From: Roseivivax sp. THAF197b
Lineage (GTDB): Bacteria > Pseudomonadota > Alphaproteobacteria > Rhodobacterales > Rhodobacteraceae
Direction: 5' to 3'
Assembly (NCBI RefSeq): GCF_009363255.1
Contig: NZ_CP045318.1
Location: forward strand, 782,001-846,000
Length of the DNA stretch: 64,000 nt
The translations under genes were made by a program, and so were the position numbers. Below, piece after piece: positions 54,216 to 62,847 of the stretch; the first letter of the stretch is position 1, and each line of letters starts with the position of its first letter. Below the pieces are notes generated by a model. It was not told the origin of the DNA. It made no database searches and saw only the letters and a program-made list of their open reading frames with translations.

Positions 54216-55099
54216 CCGGCGATGCGGCCGCGCTTTTCGCGCATCTCGGGACTGGCGTCACCAACGTGGTGCGCTGCTGGGAGGTGGTCCGCAGCGACGG
54301 CGTGCGGCTGGGCTTTACCGATCACGATCTGGACCTGTCTTTCGACGGGCTGACCTTCAAGGCCGAAAGCGGGCTGACCGCGCGGGCGCTGGAGCAGGGC
54401 ACCGGCCTGTCGGTGGACAATTCCGAGGCCATGGGCGCGCTGTCGGATGCCGCGCTCTCCGAGGCGGACATCGAGGCCGGTCGCTATGATGCCGCTGAGG
54501 TGGTCGCGTGGCTGGTGAATTGGCAGGATGTGGGCGCGCGTCAGGTGCTGTTTCGCGGCCATATCGGCGAGATCCGTCGCGCGGGCGGCGCGTTTCAGGC
54601 GGAATTGCGCGGCCTCTCCGATCTGCTGAACCGGCCCGTGGGGCGCATCTATCAGCGGCCCTGTACAGCGGTTCTGGGCGATGCGACCTGCGGGGTCGAT
54701 CTGACGCAGGCGGGCTTTGTCTGGGAAGGTGCGGTCACGGGCGTCATCGAAAACCGCAAGCTTGTTCTTCCCGGCCTGCCGCAATTTCTGCCGGGCTGGT
54801 TCGAACGCGGGCGGGCGGAGATGCTCTCGGGTGCTGCGGCGGGTCTGACACGCTGGATCAAGCGCGACCGCATCCTTGGCGAGACCCGTCAGATCGACCT
54901 TTGGGAGCCGTTCCGCGCCGATCTGGCGCCGGGCGATCAGGTGCGGATCGCGGCAGGCTGCGACAAGCGCTTCGGAACCTGCCGTGAAAAGTTCGACAAC
55001 CTCGTCAACTACCAGGGCTTTCCGGACATCCCCGGCGACGATTTCCTCGTCGTGCATCCGGCCAACGCCTCGAACAAGGCCGGGGGCAGCCGCAGATGA
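54212..55099 (+). CDS. GTA hub protein (g13, DUF2163)
   Basis: A 295-residue DUF2163 protein with an C-terminal phage_BR0599 region. Motifs are VTNVVRCWEVVRSDGVRLGFTDHDLDLSF, a repeated Cys set (RPCTAVLGDATCGVD; AGCDKRFGTCREKFDN) and FPDIPGDDF. In RcGTA this forms the tail hub and carries an iron-sulfur cluster held by four Cys; four Cys are seen here too. Confidence 0.94.
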   Translation: MTGDAAALFAHLGTGVTNVVRCWEVVRSDGVRLGFTDHDLDLSFDGLTFKAESGLTARALEQGTGLSVDNSEAMGALSDAALSEADIEAGRYDAAEVVAWLVNWQDVGARQVLFRGHIGEIRRAGGAFQAELRGLSDLLNRPVGRIYQRPCTAVLGDATCGVDLTQAGFVWEGAVTGVIENRKLVLPGLPQFLPGWFERGRAEMLSGAAAGLTRWIKRDRILGETRQIDLWEPFRADLAPGDQVRIAAGCDKRFGTCREKFDNLVNYQGFPDIPGDDFLVVHPANASNKAGGSRR

Positions 55100-55536
55100 G
55101 CTTTGAAGATGACATCGTCGCCGCCGCGCGCCGCTGGATCGGCACGCCCTACCGCCACCAGGCGTCACGCGCAGGCGTGGGTAGCGATTGCCTCGGGCTC
55201 ATTCGCGGCGTCTGGCGCGAAGTGATGGGCGCGGAGCCCGAGGCGGTGCCCGCCTATAGCAACGACTGGTCCGAGCCGCAGGGGATCGAGACGCTGTGGG
55301 CGGCGGGGGCGCGGAACCTCAAGCCTACGCCGCGCGGCGCGCCGCAACCCGGCGATGTGATCCTGTTCCGGATGCGCGAAGGGGCCGTGGCCAAGCATCT
55401 CGGCATCGTCTCGGCGCCCGAGCCGCAGGCGCGCTTCATCCATGCCTATTCCGGCCATGGCGTGATCGAGTCGGCCCTGACCCGGCCCTGGGCGCGGCGC
55501 ATCGTGGCGCGCTTTACCTTTCCCGACAGACCGTAA
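55096..55536 (+). CDS. GTA NlpC/P60 cell wall peptidase (g14)
   Basis: A 146-residue NlpC/P60 peptidase. Catalytic Cys in VGSDCLGLIRGVWRE (about residue 32) and His in VAKHLGIVSA (about residue 102) are in place; RFIHAYSGHGVIES follows. It cuts the recipient peptidoglycan for DNA entry. It overlaps g13 by four bases. Confidence 0.94.
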   Translation: MSFEDDIVAAARRWIGTPYRHQASRAGVGSDCLGLIRGVWREVMGAEPEAVPAYSNDWSEPQGIETLWAAGARNLKPTPRGAPQPGDVILFRMREGAVAKHLGIVSAPEPQARFIHAYSGHGVIESALTRPWARRIVARFTFPDRP

Positions 55537-55547
55537 GGACAGACCCC

Positions 55548-58500
55548 ATGGCGACGATACTCCTCTCGGCGGCGGGTGCCGCGTTCGGCGGCTCGGTGGG
55601 CGGCTCATTCCTGGGGCTATCGATGGTGGCCTGGGGGCGCTTTGCCGGGGCCACGCTTGGCCGGGCCATCGACCAAAGCCTGTTGGGGCAAGGGTCCGAG
55701 AGCATCGAGACGGGCCGCGTCGAACGCTTCCACCTTGCCAATTCAGGCGAGGGCCGCGCGATCCCGCAGGCTTACGGACGGGTGCGCGTCGGCGGGCAGG
55801 TTATCTGGACCACGCATTTCACCGAGAAGACCAAGACCGAAGGCGGTGACAGCGGCAAGGGCGCGCCTGCCACGCCCGAGATCACCACCTATCATTACTC
55901 GATCAGCATGGCGCTCGCGCTCTGCGAGGGCGAGATTGCGGGCGTGAGCCGCATCTGGGCCGACGGGGTCGAGATCTCGGCCGAGGATCTGAACATGCGC
56001 GTCTATCCCGGCACGCGCGACCAGCTTCCTGATCCGAAGATGGAGGCGGTTGAGGGCGTGGGCGAAGTGCCCGCCTATCGCGGCACCGCCTATGTCGTGT
56101 TGGAGGATTTCAAGCTTGAGGATTTCGGCAACCGTGTGCCGCAGCTTTCCTTCGAGGTGCTGCGTCCGAACCAGGCGGCGGATGACATGCCGGAGCTGTT
56201 GCAGGGTGTCGCGCTTCTGCCCGGCACCGGGGAATACGTGCTGGCCACGAACAAGCAGTATTTCGCGGGTGACAGCGGCGGCGCGTCGTCGGCGATCAAT
56301 GTCAACACGCCTGCCGAGGTGCCGGACATCGTCCAGTCGCTGGGCACGCTCGCGGACCAGGCCGAGAATTGCAACGCGATCTCGCTCGTCGTCAGCTGGT
56401 TCGGGGATGATCTGCGCTGCGGCCGATGCGACATCAGGCCAAAGGTCGAACAGAAGGAGTTTGACGCCAAGGACATGAAGTGGAAGGTCGCCGGTCTCGG
56501 GCGGGGGGCCGCGCAAAGGGTGCCCCGGATCGACGACAAGCCCGTTTATGGCGGCACGCCTGCCGACGCCTCGGTGGTCAGCGCGATCGAGCGGATGAAC
56601 GCGGAAGGCCGCGCGGTCATGTTCTATCCGTTCATCCTGATGGAACAGCTTGAGGGCAACACCAAACCCAACCCCTATGGCGGGACCAGCCAGCCGCCGC
56701 TGCCCTGGCGCGGGCGGATCACCACGGCGCGGGCGCCGGGGCAGGATGGCTCGACCGACGGCACACTTCTTGCGCGCGCCGAGGTCGAAGCCTTCGTCGG
56801 CACTGCGCGCGCCTCCGATTTCAGGGTCGAGGGCCGCGGCGTCAAATATACCGGCCCCGACGAGTGGTCCTTTTCGCGCTTTATCCTGCATTACGCAACG
56901 CTGACCAAGGCCGCGGGCGGGGTCGACGCTTTCTGCATTGGCTCCGAGCTGCGCGGGCTCACGCAGATCCGCGATCATCAGGGCTTCCCCTTCGTCGAGG
57001 CGCTGCGCGATCTGGCCGACGAGGTGCGCAGCATCGTCGGCCCGATTGTGAAGCTCAGCTATGCCGCCGACTGGTCCGAGTATTTCGGCTACCGGCCAAA
57101 CGATGGCTCTGGCGACGTGCTGTTTCATCTCGACCCGCTCTGGTCGCATCCGCAGATCGATTTCATCGGCATCGACAATTACATGCCGATCAGCGACTGG
57201 CGCGACGGGCGCGATCACGCGGATGCGGCCTACGGGCGGATTCACAACCTCGACTATCTCGATGCCAATATCGAGGGCGGGGAGGGGTTCGATTGGTATT
57301 ACACGAGCCCCGAAGCCGTCGCCGCGCAGCGCCGCGCGCCCATCGTCGACACCGCCCATGGCGAGGACTGGATCTTCCGCTACAAGGATATCCGGTCGTG
57401 GTGGGAGAACAGCCATCACGACCGCATCGGTGGCGTGCGGCAGAGCGTGCCCACCGACTGGATCGCGCAGTCGAAACCCATCTGGTTCACCGAATTGGGC
57501 TGCCCCGCGGTCGACAAGGGCACCAACCAGCCCAACGTTTTCCTCGATCCGAAATCTTCGGAAAGCGCGCTGCCGCGGGCTTCGAACGGGCAACCGGACG
57601 AGGATATCCAGCGGCAATATCTGCGCGCGATGCACCTGCACTGGACCGATCCCGCGAACAATCCCGTCTCGGGCGTCTACGAGGCACCAATGCTGGATAT
57701 GTCGCGCGCCTTCGTCTGGGCCTGGGATGCGCGGCCTTACCCGTGGTTTCCCGCGCTGACCGAGCTTTGGGCCGATGGCGAGAATTATCGCCGCGGGCAT
57801 TGGATCACCGGGCGGCTCTCGTCGCAGCGGCTGGCCGATGTGGTCGCCGCGATCTGCGAGCGTGTGGGCGTGACCGACTATGACGTGTCGGACCTCGTTG
57901 GCATGGTGCGCGGCTATCTCGTGCCGGACGTGGCCGACGGGCGGCGCGCGCTGCAGCCTCTGATGCTGAGCTATGGGTTCGACGCGGTGGAACGTGACGG
58001 ACTTTTGGTATTCCGCATGCGCGAGGGGCGGGATGTCGTGGAGGTCGATCCCGAACGCATCGCCGAACATGCCGACCTCGCGGAAGGGGAGCTGATCCAG
58101 ACCCGCGCGAGCGAAGTGGATCTCTCGGGCCGCGTGCGTCTGCACTTTCACGAGGCCGAAGGCGACTACGACACCGTCTCCGAAGAGGCCGTGTTGCCCG
58201 ACGACCGTACGCATGCCGTTTCGAACAGCGAGGTCGCGCTGACCCTGACCCGCGCCGAGGGCCGACAGATCGTCGAACGCTGGCTTGCGGAGGCGCGCAT
58301 CTCCCGCGACAGCCTAAAATTCGCGCTGCCGCCCTCGCGGCTGCAGGTGCGGGCGGGCGATGTCGTGGCCTTGCCGGGGCCCGGCGGGCCGGTTCATGCG
58401 CGCGTCGACCGGGTGGAGGTCACCGACCGCCAGCTCATCGAGGCTGTGCGGATGGAGGACGATGTCTACCAGCCCGCGGTCACGGCGGATGTGCCGCCCG

Positions 58501-59456
58501 GCCTGACCCGCTACGTTCCAGCCGTTCCGGTCTCGCCGATCTTCATGGACCTGCCGCTTCTGACCGGGGACGAGGTGCCGCATGCGCCGCATTTCGCCGC
58601 CCATGCCAATCCCTGGCCCGGTCCTGTGGCGATCTATTCCGCGCCGAGCGATGCCGATTATCGTCTGAACGGGATCTTTCCGGCCCGCGCGGTGGTGGGC
58701 GAGACCGAAACCGACTTGGTCGCATCTCCCTCGGGTCGGATCGATCGGGGCGCGCCCCTGCGAATGCGGCTTTATTCGGGGGCGCTGCAATCGGTGACCG
58801 ATGCGGCGCTTCTGGGCGGTGCCAACGCGCTGGCCATCGGCGACGGGTCGACCGGGCGTTGGGAGGTGCTGCAATTCCGTGACGCCGAGATGCTCTCGGA
58901 CGGTGTCTGGCATGTCTCGCACCGGCTGCGCGGGCAGGTGGGCAGCGATGGGGTGATGCCAAATGTCTGGCCTGCGGGCTCGGTCGTGGTACGCCTCAAC
59001 GGCGCGCCGGAACAGATCGACCTCGCCTCGAGCCAGCGCCGCCAGGAGCAGCATTTCCGCATCGGTCCCGCCAGCCGAAGTTTCACAGATCCGAGCTACA
59101 CCTACCGGATCGAGACCTTCGAGGGGATCGGGCTGCGTCCCTACAGCCCCGTGCATCTGACGGCGGAGCCGGTCGGAGTCGACCTTCGCCTGCGCTGGAT
59201 CCGGCGCAGCCGTATCGACGGTGACGACTGGTCGCTCGCGCAGGTGCCGCTTGGCGAGGAAAGCGAGCTTTATGCGGTGCAGGTCTGGCGCGGCGACGTG
59301 CTTCTGCGCGAAGAGGAGGCGCACTTGCCACTCTGGACTTATGCCGAAGCGGCGCGCACGGCGGATCTGGCCTTTGGCCCGGTGGAGGTGCGCGTATCGC
59401 AAGTTTCGGCCCGCTTCGGGCCGGGTCCTGCGGCTGTGATGGTCGTTGCGGCCTGA
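55548..59456 (+). CDS. GTA megatron/tail tip protein (g15)
   Basis: About 1302 residues, the largest gene here. After a Gly/Ala-rich N-terminus (MATILLSAAGAAFGGSVGGS) and a tail-tip region comes a TIM-barrel glycosidase-like domain (about residues 440-660: WSFSRFILHYATLTKAAGG, GIDNYMPISDWRDG, KPIWFTELGCPAVDKG with candidate Glu), followed by beta-rich tail-fibre-like domains (LRVRAGDVVALPGPGGPV, WHVSHRLRGQVGSDG). It is the receptor- and penetration-linked 'megatron' of RcGTA. An open upstream extension overlaps g14 and is not conserved. Confidence 0.94.
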   Translation: MATILLSAAGAAFGGSVGGSFLGLSMVAWGRFAGATLGRAIDQSLLGQGSESIETGRVERFHLANSGEGRAIPQAYGRVRVGGQVIWTTHFTEKTKTEGGDSGKGAPATPEITTYHYSISMALALCEGEIAGVSRIWADGVEISAEDLNMRVYPGTRDQLPDPKMEAVEGVGEVPAYRGTAYVVLEDFKLEDFGNRVPQLSFEVLRPNQAADDMPELLQGVALLPGTGEYVLATNKQYFAGDSGGASSAINVNTPAEVPDIVQSLGTLADQAENCNAISLVVSWFGDDLRCGRCDIRPKVEQKEFDAKDMKWKVAGLGRGAAQRVPRIDDKPVYGGTPADASVVSAIERMNAEGRAVMFYPFILMEQLEGNTKPNPYGGTSQPPLPWRGRITTARAPGQDGSTDGTLLARAEVEAFVGTARASDFRVEGRGVKYTGPDEWSFSRFILHYATLTKAAGGVDAFCIGSELRGLTQIRDHQGFPFVEALRDLADEVRSIVGPIVKLSYAADWSEYFGYRPNDGSGDVLFHLDPLWSHPQIDFIGIDNYMPISDWRDGRDHADAAYGRIHNLDYLDANIEGGEGFDWYYTSPEAVAAQRRAPIVDTAHGEDWIFRYKDIRSWWENSHHDRIGGVRQSVPTDWIAQSKPIWFTELGCPAVDKGTNQPNVFLDPKSSESALPRASNGQPDEDIQRQYLRAMHLHWTDPANNPVSGVYEAPMLDMSRAFVWAWDARPYPWFPALTELWADGENYRRGHWITGRLSSQRLADVVAAICERVGVTDYDVSDLVGMVRGYLVPDVADGRRALQPLMLSYGFDAVERDGLLVFRMREGRDVVEVDPERIAEHADLAEGELIQTRASEVDLSGRVRLHFHEAEGDYDTVSEEAVLPDDRTHAVSNSEVALTLTRAEGRQIVERWLAEARISRDSLKFALPPSRLQVRAGDVVALPGPGGPVHARVDRVEVTDRQLIEAVRMEDDVYQPAVTADVPPGLTRYVPAVPVSPIFMDLPLLTGDEVPHAPHFAAHANPWPGPVAIYSAPSDADYRLNGIFPARAVVGETETDLVASPSGRIDRGAPLRMRLYSGALQSVTDAALLGGANALAIGDGSTGRWEVLQFRDAEMLSDGVWHVSHRLRGQVGSDGVMPNVWPAGSVVVRLNGAPEQIDLASSQRRQEQHFRIGPASRSFTDPSYTYRIETFEGIGLRPYSPVHLTAEPVGVDLRLRWIRRSRIDGDDWSLAQVPLGEESELYAVQVWRGDVLLREEEAHLPLWTYAEAARTADLAFGPVEVRVSQVSARFGPGPAAVMVVAA

Positions 59457-59547
59457 TAGGAACGGAGGCCGGGACCCACCAACGGCCCCGGCAACAGGCT
59501 AACGCGTGGCTGACGCGACCGGGGCACCGCAGATGGCCGACGCGCTG

Positions 59548-59883
59548 TTACCCCGCGCATCCCACGCAACGCCGTGCGGTCGGATCAAGCTCCAGCCGCG
59601 CGGTGGCGATCTCGTCCCCGCACTCTTCGCAAAAGCCGAACTCCCCCTCCTCGATCCGCGCAAGGGCCAACTGCAGCGCGCGCCGCATCTGGTCGCGCCG
59701 ACCTTGCGTGGCCTTGGCCATCGCCTGGGCTTGCAGCGCGTCCATTCGGCTCAGCCGTCCTACCGATTGCTGATCGAGCTCCACCACTGATTGCCCCGCA
59801 TGGCCCAGCCGGTCTTCTTCTGCGAGGGCCGCAAGGCGCGTCTCGATCAGCGCGGTCCAATGCGCGTCATCGGGGGTCTTAAT
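59548..59883 (-). CDS. DksA/TraR-type C4 zinc-finger protein (putative ATT start)
   Basis: A protein of about 111 residues with the C4 zinc finger CEECGDEI ... RRCVGC near its C-terminus and an N-terminal coiled coil (WTALIETRLAALAEEDRLG, then VVELDQQSVGRLSRMDALQAQ). This is the DksA/TraR family that binds the RNA polymerase secondary channel. The first GTG (at 59787) would omit the conserved first helix. No ATG, GTG or TTG exists upstream in frame; an ATT 7 nt after gaggggag gives M-KTPDDAHW, so ATT is the best start. Confidence 0.75.
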   Translation of the reverse strand: MKTPDDAHWTALIETRLAALAEEDRLGHAGQSVVELDQQSVGRLSRMDALQAQAMAKATQGRRDQMRRALQLALARIEEGEFGFCEECGDEIATARLELDPTARRCVGCAG

Positions 59884-59963
59884 TGAAACACTCCCCTCAC
59901 AAGGCTTTGCGTTTCACGACGCGAAGTCTATCTGGTAAGATCAGGACGTCAAAGGAGACGGAT

Positions 59964-60773
59964 ATGGCCGAGACGAAGACCAACCTGTCGATGCTGGACC
60001 CGGTTTGGGCCCGCATCATGGACGAGGCCGAAGACGCGGTCGCGGACGAGCCGCTCCTGGGCGGCATGATCCATTATTCCGTCTTGCATCACCCCACGAT
60101 CGAGCGGGCGCTGAGCTATCGCACCGCGGTCAAGCTGGCCTCGGGCGAGATCTCCGAACAGATCCTGCGCGAGATTTGCGACGAGGCCTATGCCGCCGAT
60201 CCCGAACTGGCACTGGCCGCGCGGGCCGATATCGTCGCGGTCTATGAACGCGACCCGGCCTGCCACCGCTTTCTGCAACCCTTGTTGTTCTTCAAGGGCT
60301 TCCAGGCGATCCAGGCCTACCGCGTGGCCAACTGGCTTTACCGGCAAGGCCGCCGTGATCTGGCCTATCTGTTCCAGATGCGCTGCTCCGAGGTCTTCGG
60401 CGTCGACATCCATCCCAATGCCCGGATCGGGCGCGGGATCATGATCGACCACGCCCATTCCATCGTCATCGGCGAGACGGCCGTGGTGGGTGACAACGTC
60501 TCCATGCTGCATTCCGTGACGCTTGGCGGCACCGGCAAGGAAGAAGAAGATCGTCACCCCAAGATCGGCGACGGCGTGCTGATCGGCGCGGGCGCCAAGG
60601 TGTTGGGCAATATCCGCGTCGGCAATTGCAGCCGTATCGCGGCGGGCTCCGTCGTTCTGGAAGAAGTGCCGCCCTGCAAGACCGTGGCGGGCGTGCCTGC
60701 CCGCATCGTGGGAGAGGCGGGCTGCGCGCAGCCCTCGATCTCCATGGATCAAATCCTCGCCGGGGGCGCCTGA
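59964..60773 (+). CDS. cysE: Serine O-acetyltransferase
   Basis: A 269-residue CysE catalysing the first step of cysteine synthesis from serine. The N-terminal helical domain (ERALSYRTAVKLASGEI) precedes the left-handed hexapeptide barrel: FGVDIHPNARIGRGIMIDHAHSIVIGETAVVGDNVSMLHSVTLGGTGK, then HPKIGDGVLIGAGAKVLGNI. The catalytic His residues are in IDHAH and LHSVT. The C-terminus (SISMDQILAGGA) would be the CysK/feedback region, though without the terminal Ile. ATG after aaaggagacggat. Divergent from the zinc-finger gene. Confidence 0.97.
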   Translation: MAETKTNLSMLDPVWARIMDEAEDAVADEPLLGGMIHYSVLHHPTIERALSYRTAVKLASGEISEQILREICDEAYAADPELALAARADIVAVYERDPACHRFLQPLLFFKGFQAIQAYRVANWLYRQGRRDLAYLFQMRCSEVFGVDIHPNARIGRGIMIDHAHSIVIGETAVVGDNVSMLHSVTLGGTGKEEEDRHPKIGDGVLIGAGAKVLGNIRVGNCSRIAAGSVVLEEVPPCKTVAGVPARIVGEAGCAQPSISMDQILAGGA

Positions 60774-60776
60774 GGC

Positions 60777-61244
60777 TCAGCCCTCGAGCGCATCCGCGAG
60801 CTCGGCCAGAATGCGCGCGCCGTCCTGAAGGCTCATACGGCGCGTTTTTAGCGTCAGCGTCACATTCAACACGCCACCCCGCCCTGCAAGGCCGAGCGCC
60901 GCGTCCTGTCCGGGGCCGGGCATCGGATCCGCGTTGTCGATCTCGAAACCGCGCAGATCAGCCAGGGCGATCACCCGATCGCTAGCGATCTGCCGCAACA
61001 GCGGGGGCAATAGCGCGTCCGAATCCCGTGGTGCAGCGATCTGGCGGCGTAGAATTACGACATCTGCGGTTTCCTGCACGGGGCCGACCAGAGCCGCATC
61101 ACCATCATCTTCACCCGCAACCGCCGGAATATCCCGCGCGATGATGCGCCCGCCGGGGCCGCTTCCGGATAAAGCCTCCAACGACAACCCGGCGTCCCGC
61201 GCCAGCGCGCGGGCATAGGGCGAGGCAGGGCGCCGCGCGCTCAT
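60777..61244 (-). CDS. Truncated E2-like protein (subunit-binding domain plus degenerate core)
   Basis: A 155-residue protein related to 2-oxoacid dehydrogenase E2. Residues 5-40 are a peripheral subunit-binding domain (PASPYARALARDAGLSLEALSGSGPGGRIIARDI). The following 110 residues match only the end of the acyltransferase core: LADLRGFEIDN, then NVTLTLK and LQDGARILAELADALE. There is no lipoyl domain, and the active-site DHRxxDG is replaced by TRRMSLQDG, so the catalytic His is absent. It overlaps the upstream small gene by ATGA and converges with cysE. Confidence 0.7.
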   Translation of the reverse strand: MSARRPASPYARALARDAGLSLEALSGSGPGGRIIARDIPAVAGEDDGDAALVGPVQETADVVILRRQIAAPRDSDALLPPLLRQIASDRVIALADLRGFEIDNADPMPGPGQDAALGLAGRGGVLNVTLTLKTRRMSLQDGARILAELADALEG

Positions 61245-61495
61245 GGCTCTTCGGAGGCGAGCGTGACGAGGTCGTAGGGCGGTTTCGGATAGTTCCCCCG
61301 GACCAGTGCCGCCACCGCGCTTGACAAGGCCCCGCGATGCGCCGCGATCCATTCATAGGCTTCCTGATGCGAGGGCCGCGCGCCGGGGCGTAGCCCGTCC
61401 ATGAGGCATTCGGGCACGAAGGCCGCGCCGTCTTCGGTGCGGATATGATACGCCTCGCGCGCCACGTCGCGGCCCAGAACCTCGACCCGGCTCAT
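61241..61495 (-). CDS. Uncharacterised 84-residue protein in dehydrogenase-like operon
   Basis: Reads MSRVEVLGRDVAREAYHIRTEDGAAF..., with a central KPPYDLVTLASEEP end and a helical stretch AYEWIAAHRGALSSAVAALVRG. The small-beta-then-helix form resembles DUF1488, but I cannot confirm this. It overlaps both neighbours by four bases (ATGA), so it is part of the same translational unit as the E1-beta-like and E2-like genes. Confidence 0.6.
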   Translation of the reverse strand: MSRVEVLGRDVAREAYHIRTEDGAAFVPECLMDGLRPGARPSHQEAYEWIAAHRGALSSAVAALVRGNYPKPPYDLVTLASEEP

Positions 61496-62847
61496 CGGTA
61501 AAGCACCTTGCGCGCTGCCGCGGCGATCTCCGAGGCATCGGGCAGGGCCGCGGCTTCGAGGCCTTCGGCATAGGGTCGGGCGACCTCTGCCGCGCCGAGG
61601 CACATGACCGGCGCATCGAGCGCGTCGAACGCATCGCGCATCAAGGCCGCGCTGATCTGCTGACCGATCCCGCCACGCGGCCAGCCATGCTCGACGGTCA
61701 CGCAGCGATGGGTTTTCTGCAGGCTGGCCACGAGCGTTTCGGTATCGAGGGGGGCAAGACTGCGCAGGTCGATCACCTCCGCGGCGATGCCATCCCGGCC
61801 CAGAATATCCGCAGCCTCCAGCGTCGCGACCATGCCGATCCCGAAACTGACCAGGGTCACGTCATCCCCGTCCCGCAATCGCCGCGCGCGACCCAGGGGC
61901 ACGACATGATCCTCACCGTCCGGCACCGGGAAGGCCTGTCCGTAGAGCGCGTCGTTTTCCAGAAAGATCACCGGCCCCGGATCGCGGATCGCGGCCTTCA
62001 GCAAGCCCTTCGCGTCAGAGGCCGCAAAGGGCATCGCCACTTTCAGCCCCGGTACCTGCGCGAAAACTGCCGCCATGTCGTGGCTCAACTGTCCGCCCAT
62101 CTGCTCCACCGCGCCGTGGGGGCCACGAAAGACCACCGGCACGGTCAGCGCGCCGCCGGTCATCGCTTCGGTCTTTGCCGCCGATTGCACGATCTGACCC
62201 GCAGCCTGCAGGGCGAAGGCGAGGTTGCGAAACTCCACGACAGGGCGCAGTCCGGCCATGGCCGCGCCGATTGCCAAGCCCGCAACCCCTTGCCAGAGCG
62301 GCGGCGCATCGACCACGCGGGCCGCGCCGAACCGCTCGATCAGGCCTTGCGTGACCTTGTAGGCGCCTTGCGCGCCGCCGACATCCTCACCGATCACGAA
62401 GACGCTGTCGTCCCGCGCCATCTCTTCGGACAAGGCGTCCCGCAGGGCTTCGCGCACGGTCGTTTTGCTCGATGACACGCCTGTGTCCCAGTCGGCCTCG
62501 ATATCCCGCGACTTCGGTTTCGCCGCCACGGTGCCCGTGTTCCGGGACTGGGGGGGCGCTGCCGCCGCGGGTTGCACCGCCTCCGCGTCCTCATCCATCA
62601 AGCGCGCGATGGCGGAGCCCACCGGAACAGCTTCCGTGCCTTCGTCGATCAACAGCTCAGCGATCCGCCCGGTCTCGGGCGCTTCGATCTCCAGCACGGC
62701 CTTGTCGGTTTCGATCTCGGCCAGAAGATCCCCTTCCTCCACCAGATCGCCGGGGCGCACCATCCAGCGGCGCAAGGTTGCGGCCTCCAGACCGGGCGAC
62801 ACCTCCGGCATGGGTACGGCCCTGAGCACGGCCTCAGACCCCGGCAT
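61492..62847 (-). CDS. Lipoyl-bearing E1-beta-like protein, active-site residues changed
   Basis: A 451-residue protein: an N-terminal lipoyl domain (residues 8-82, Lys49 in IETDKAVLEIEAPE), a linker, then a transketolase-fold E1-beta domain (GAYKVTQGLIERFGAARVV, AIGAAMAGLRPVVEF, SAAKTEAM, PVIFLENDALYGQ). N-terminal lipoyl domains on E1-beta are normal in alphaproteobacterial PdhB. Here the ThDP-activating Glu position (usually TPITEHG) reads APPLWQG, with Trp185, and the QHS catalytic His position reads QLSHD, with Leu254. It overlaps the E1-alpha gene by 14 bp. Confidence 0.85.
   Translation of the reverse strand: MPGSEAVLRAVPMPEVSPGLEAATLRRWMVRPGDLVEEGDLLAEIETDKAVLEIEAPETGRIAELLIDEGTEAVPVGSAIARLMDEDAEAVQPAAAAPPQSRNTGTVAAKPKSRDIEADWDTGVSSSKTTVREALRDALSEEMARDDSVFVIGEDVGGAQGAYKVTQGLIERFGAARVVDAPPLWQGVAGLAIGAAMAGLRPVVEFRNLAFALQAAGQIVQSAAKTEAMTGGALTVPVVFRGPHGAVEQMGGQLSHDMAAVFAQVPGLKVAMPFAASDAKGLLKAAIRDPGPVIFLENDALYGQAFPVPDGEDHVVPLGRARRLRDGDDVTLVSFGIGMVATLEAADILGRDGIAAEVIDLRSLAPLDTETLVASLQKTHRCVTVEHGWPRGGIGQQISAALMRDAFDALDAPVMCLGAAEVARPYAEGLEAAALPDASEIAAAARKVLYR

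Noticed and set aside
55743..58214. 823-codon antisense frame inside the megatron gene
   Set aside because: Shadow of g15 in high-GC DNA.
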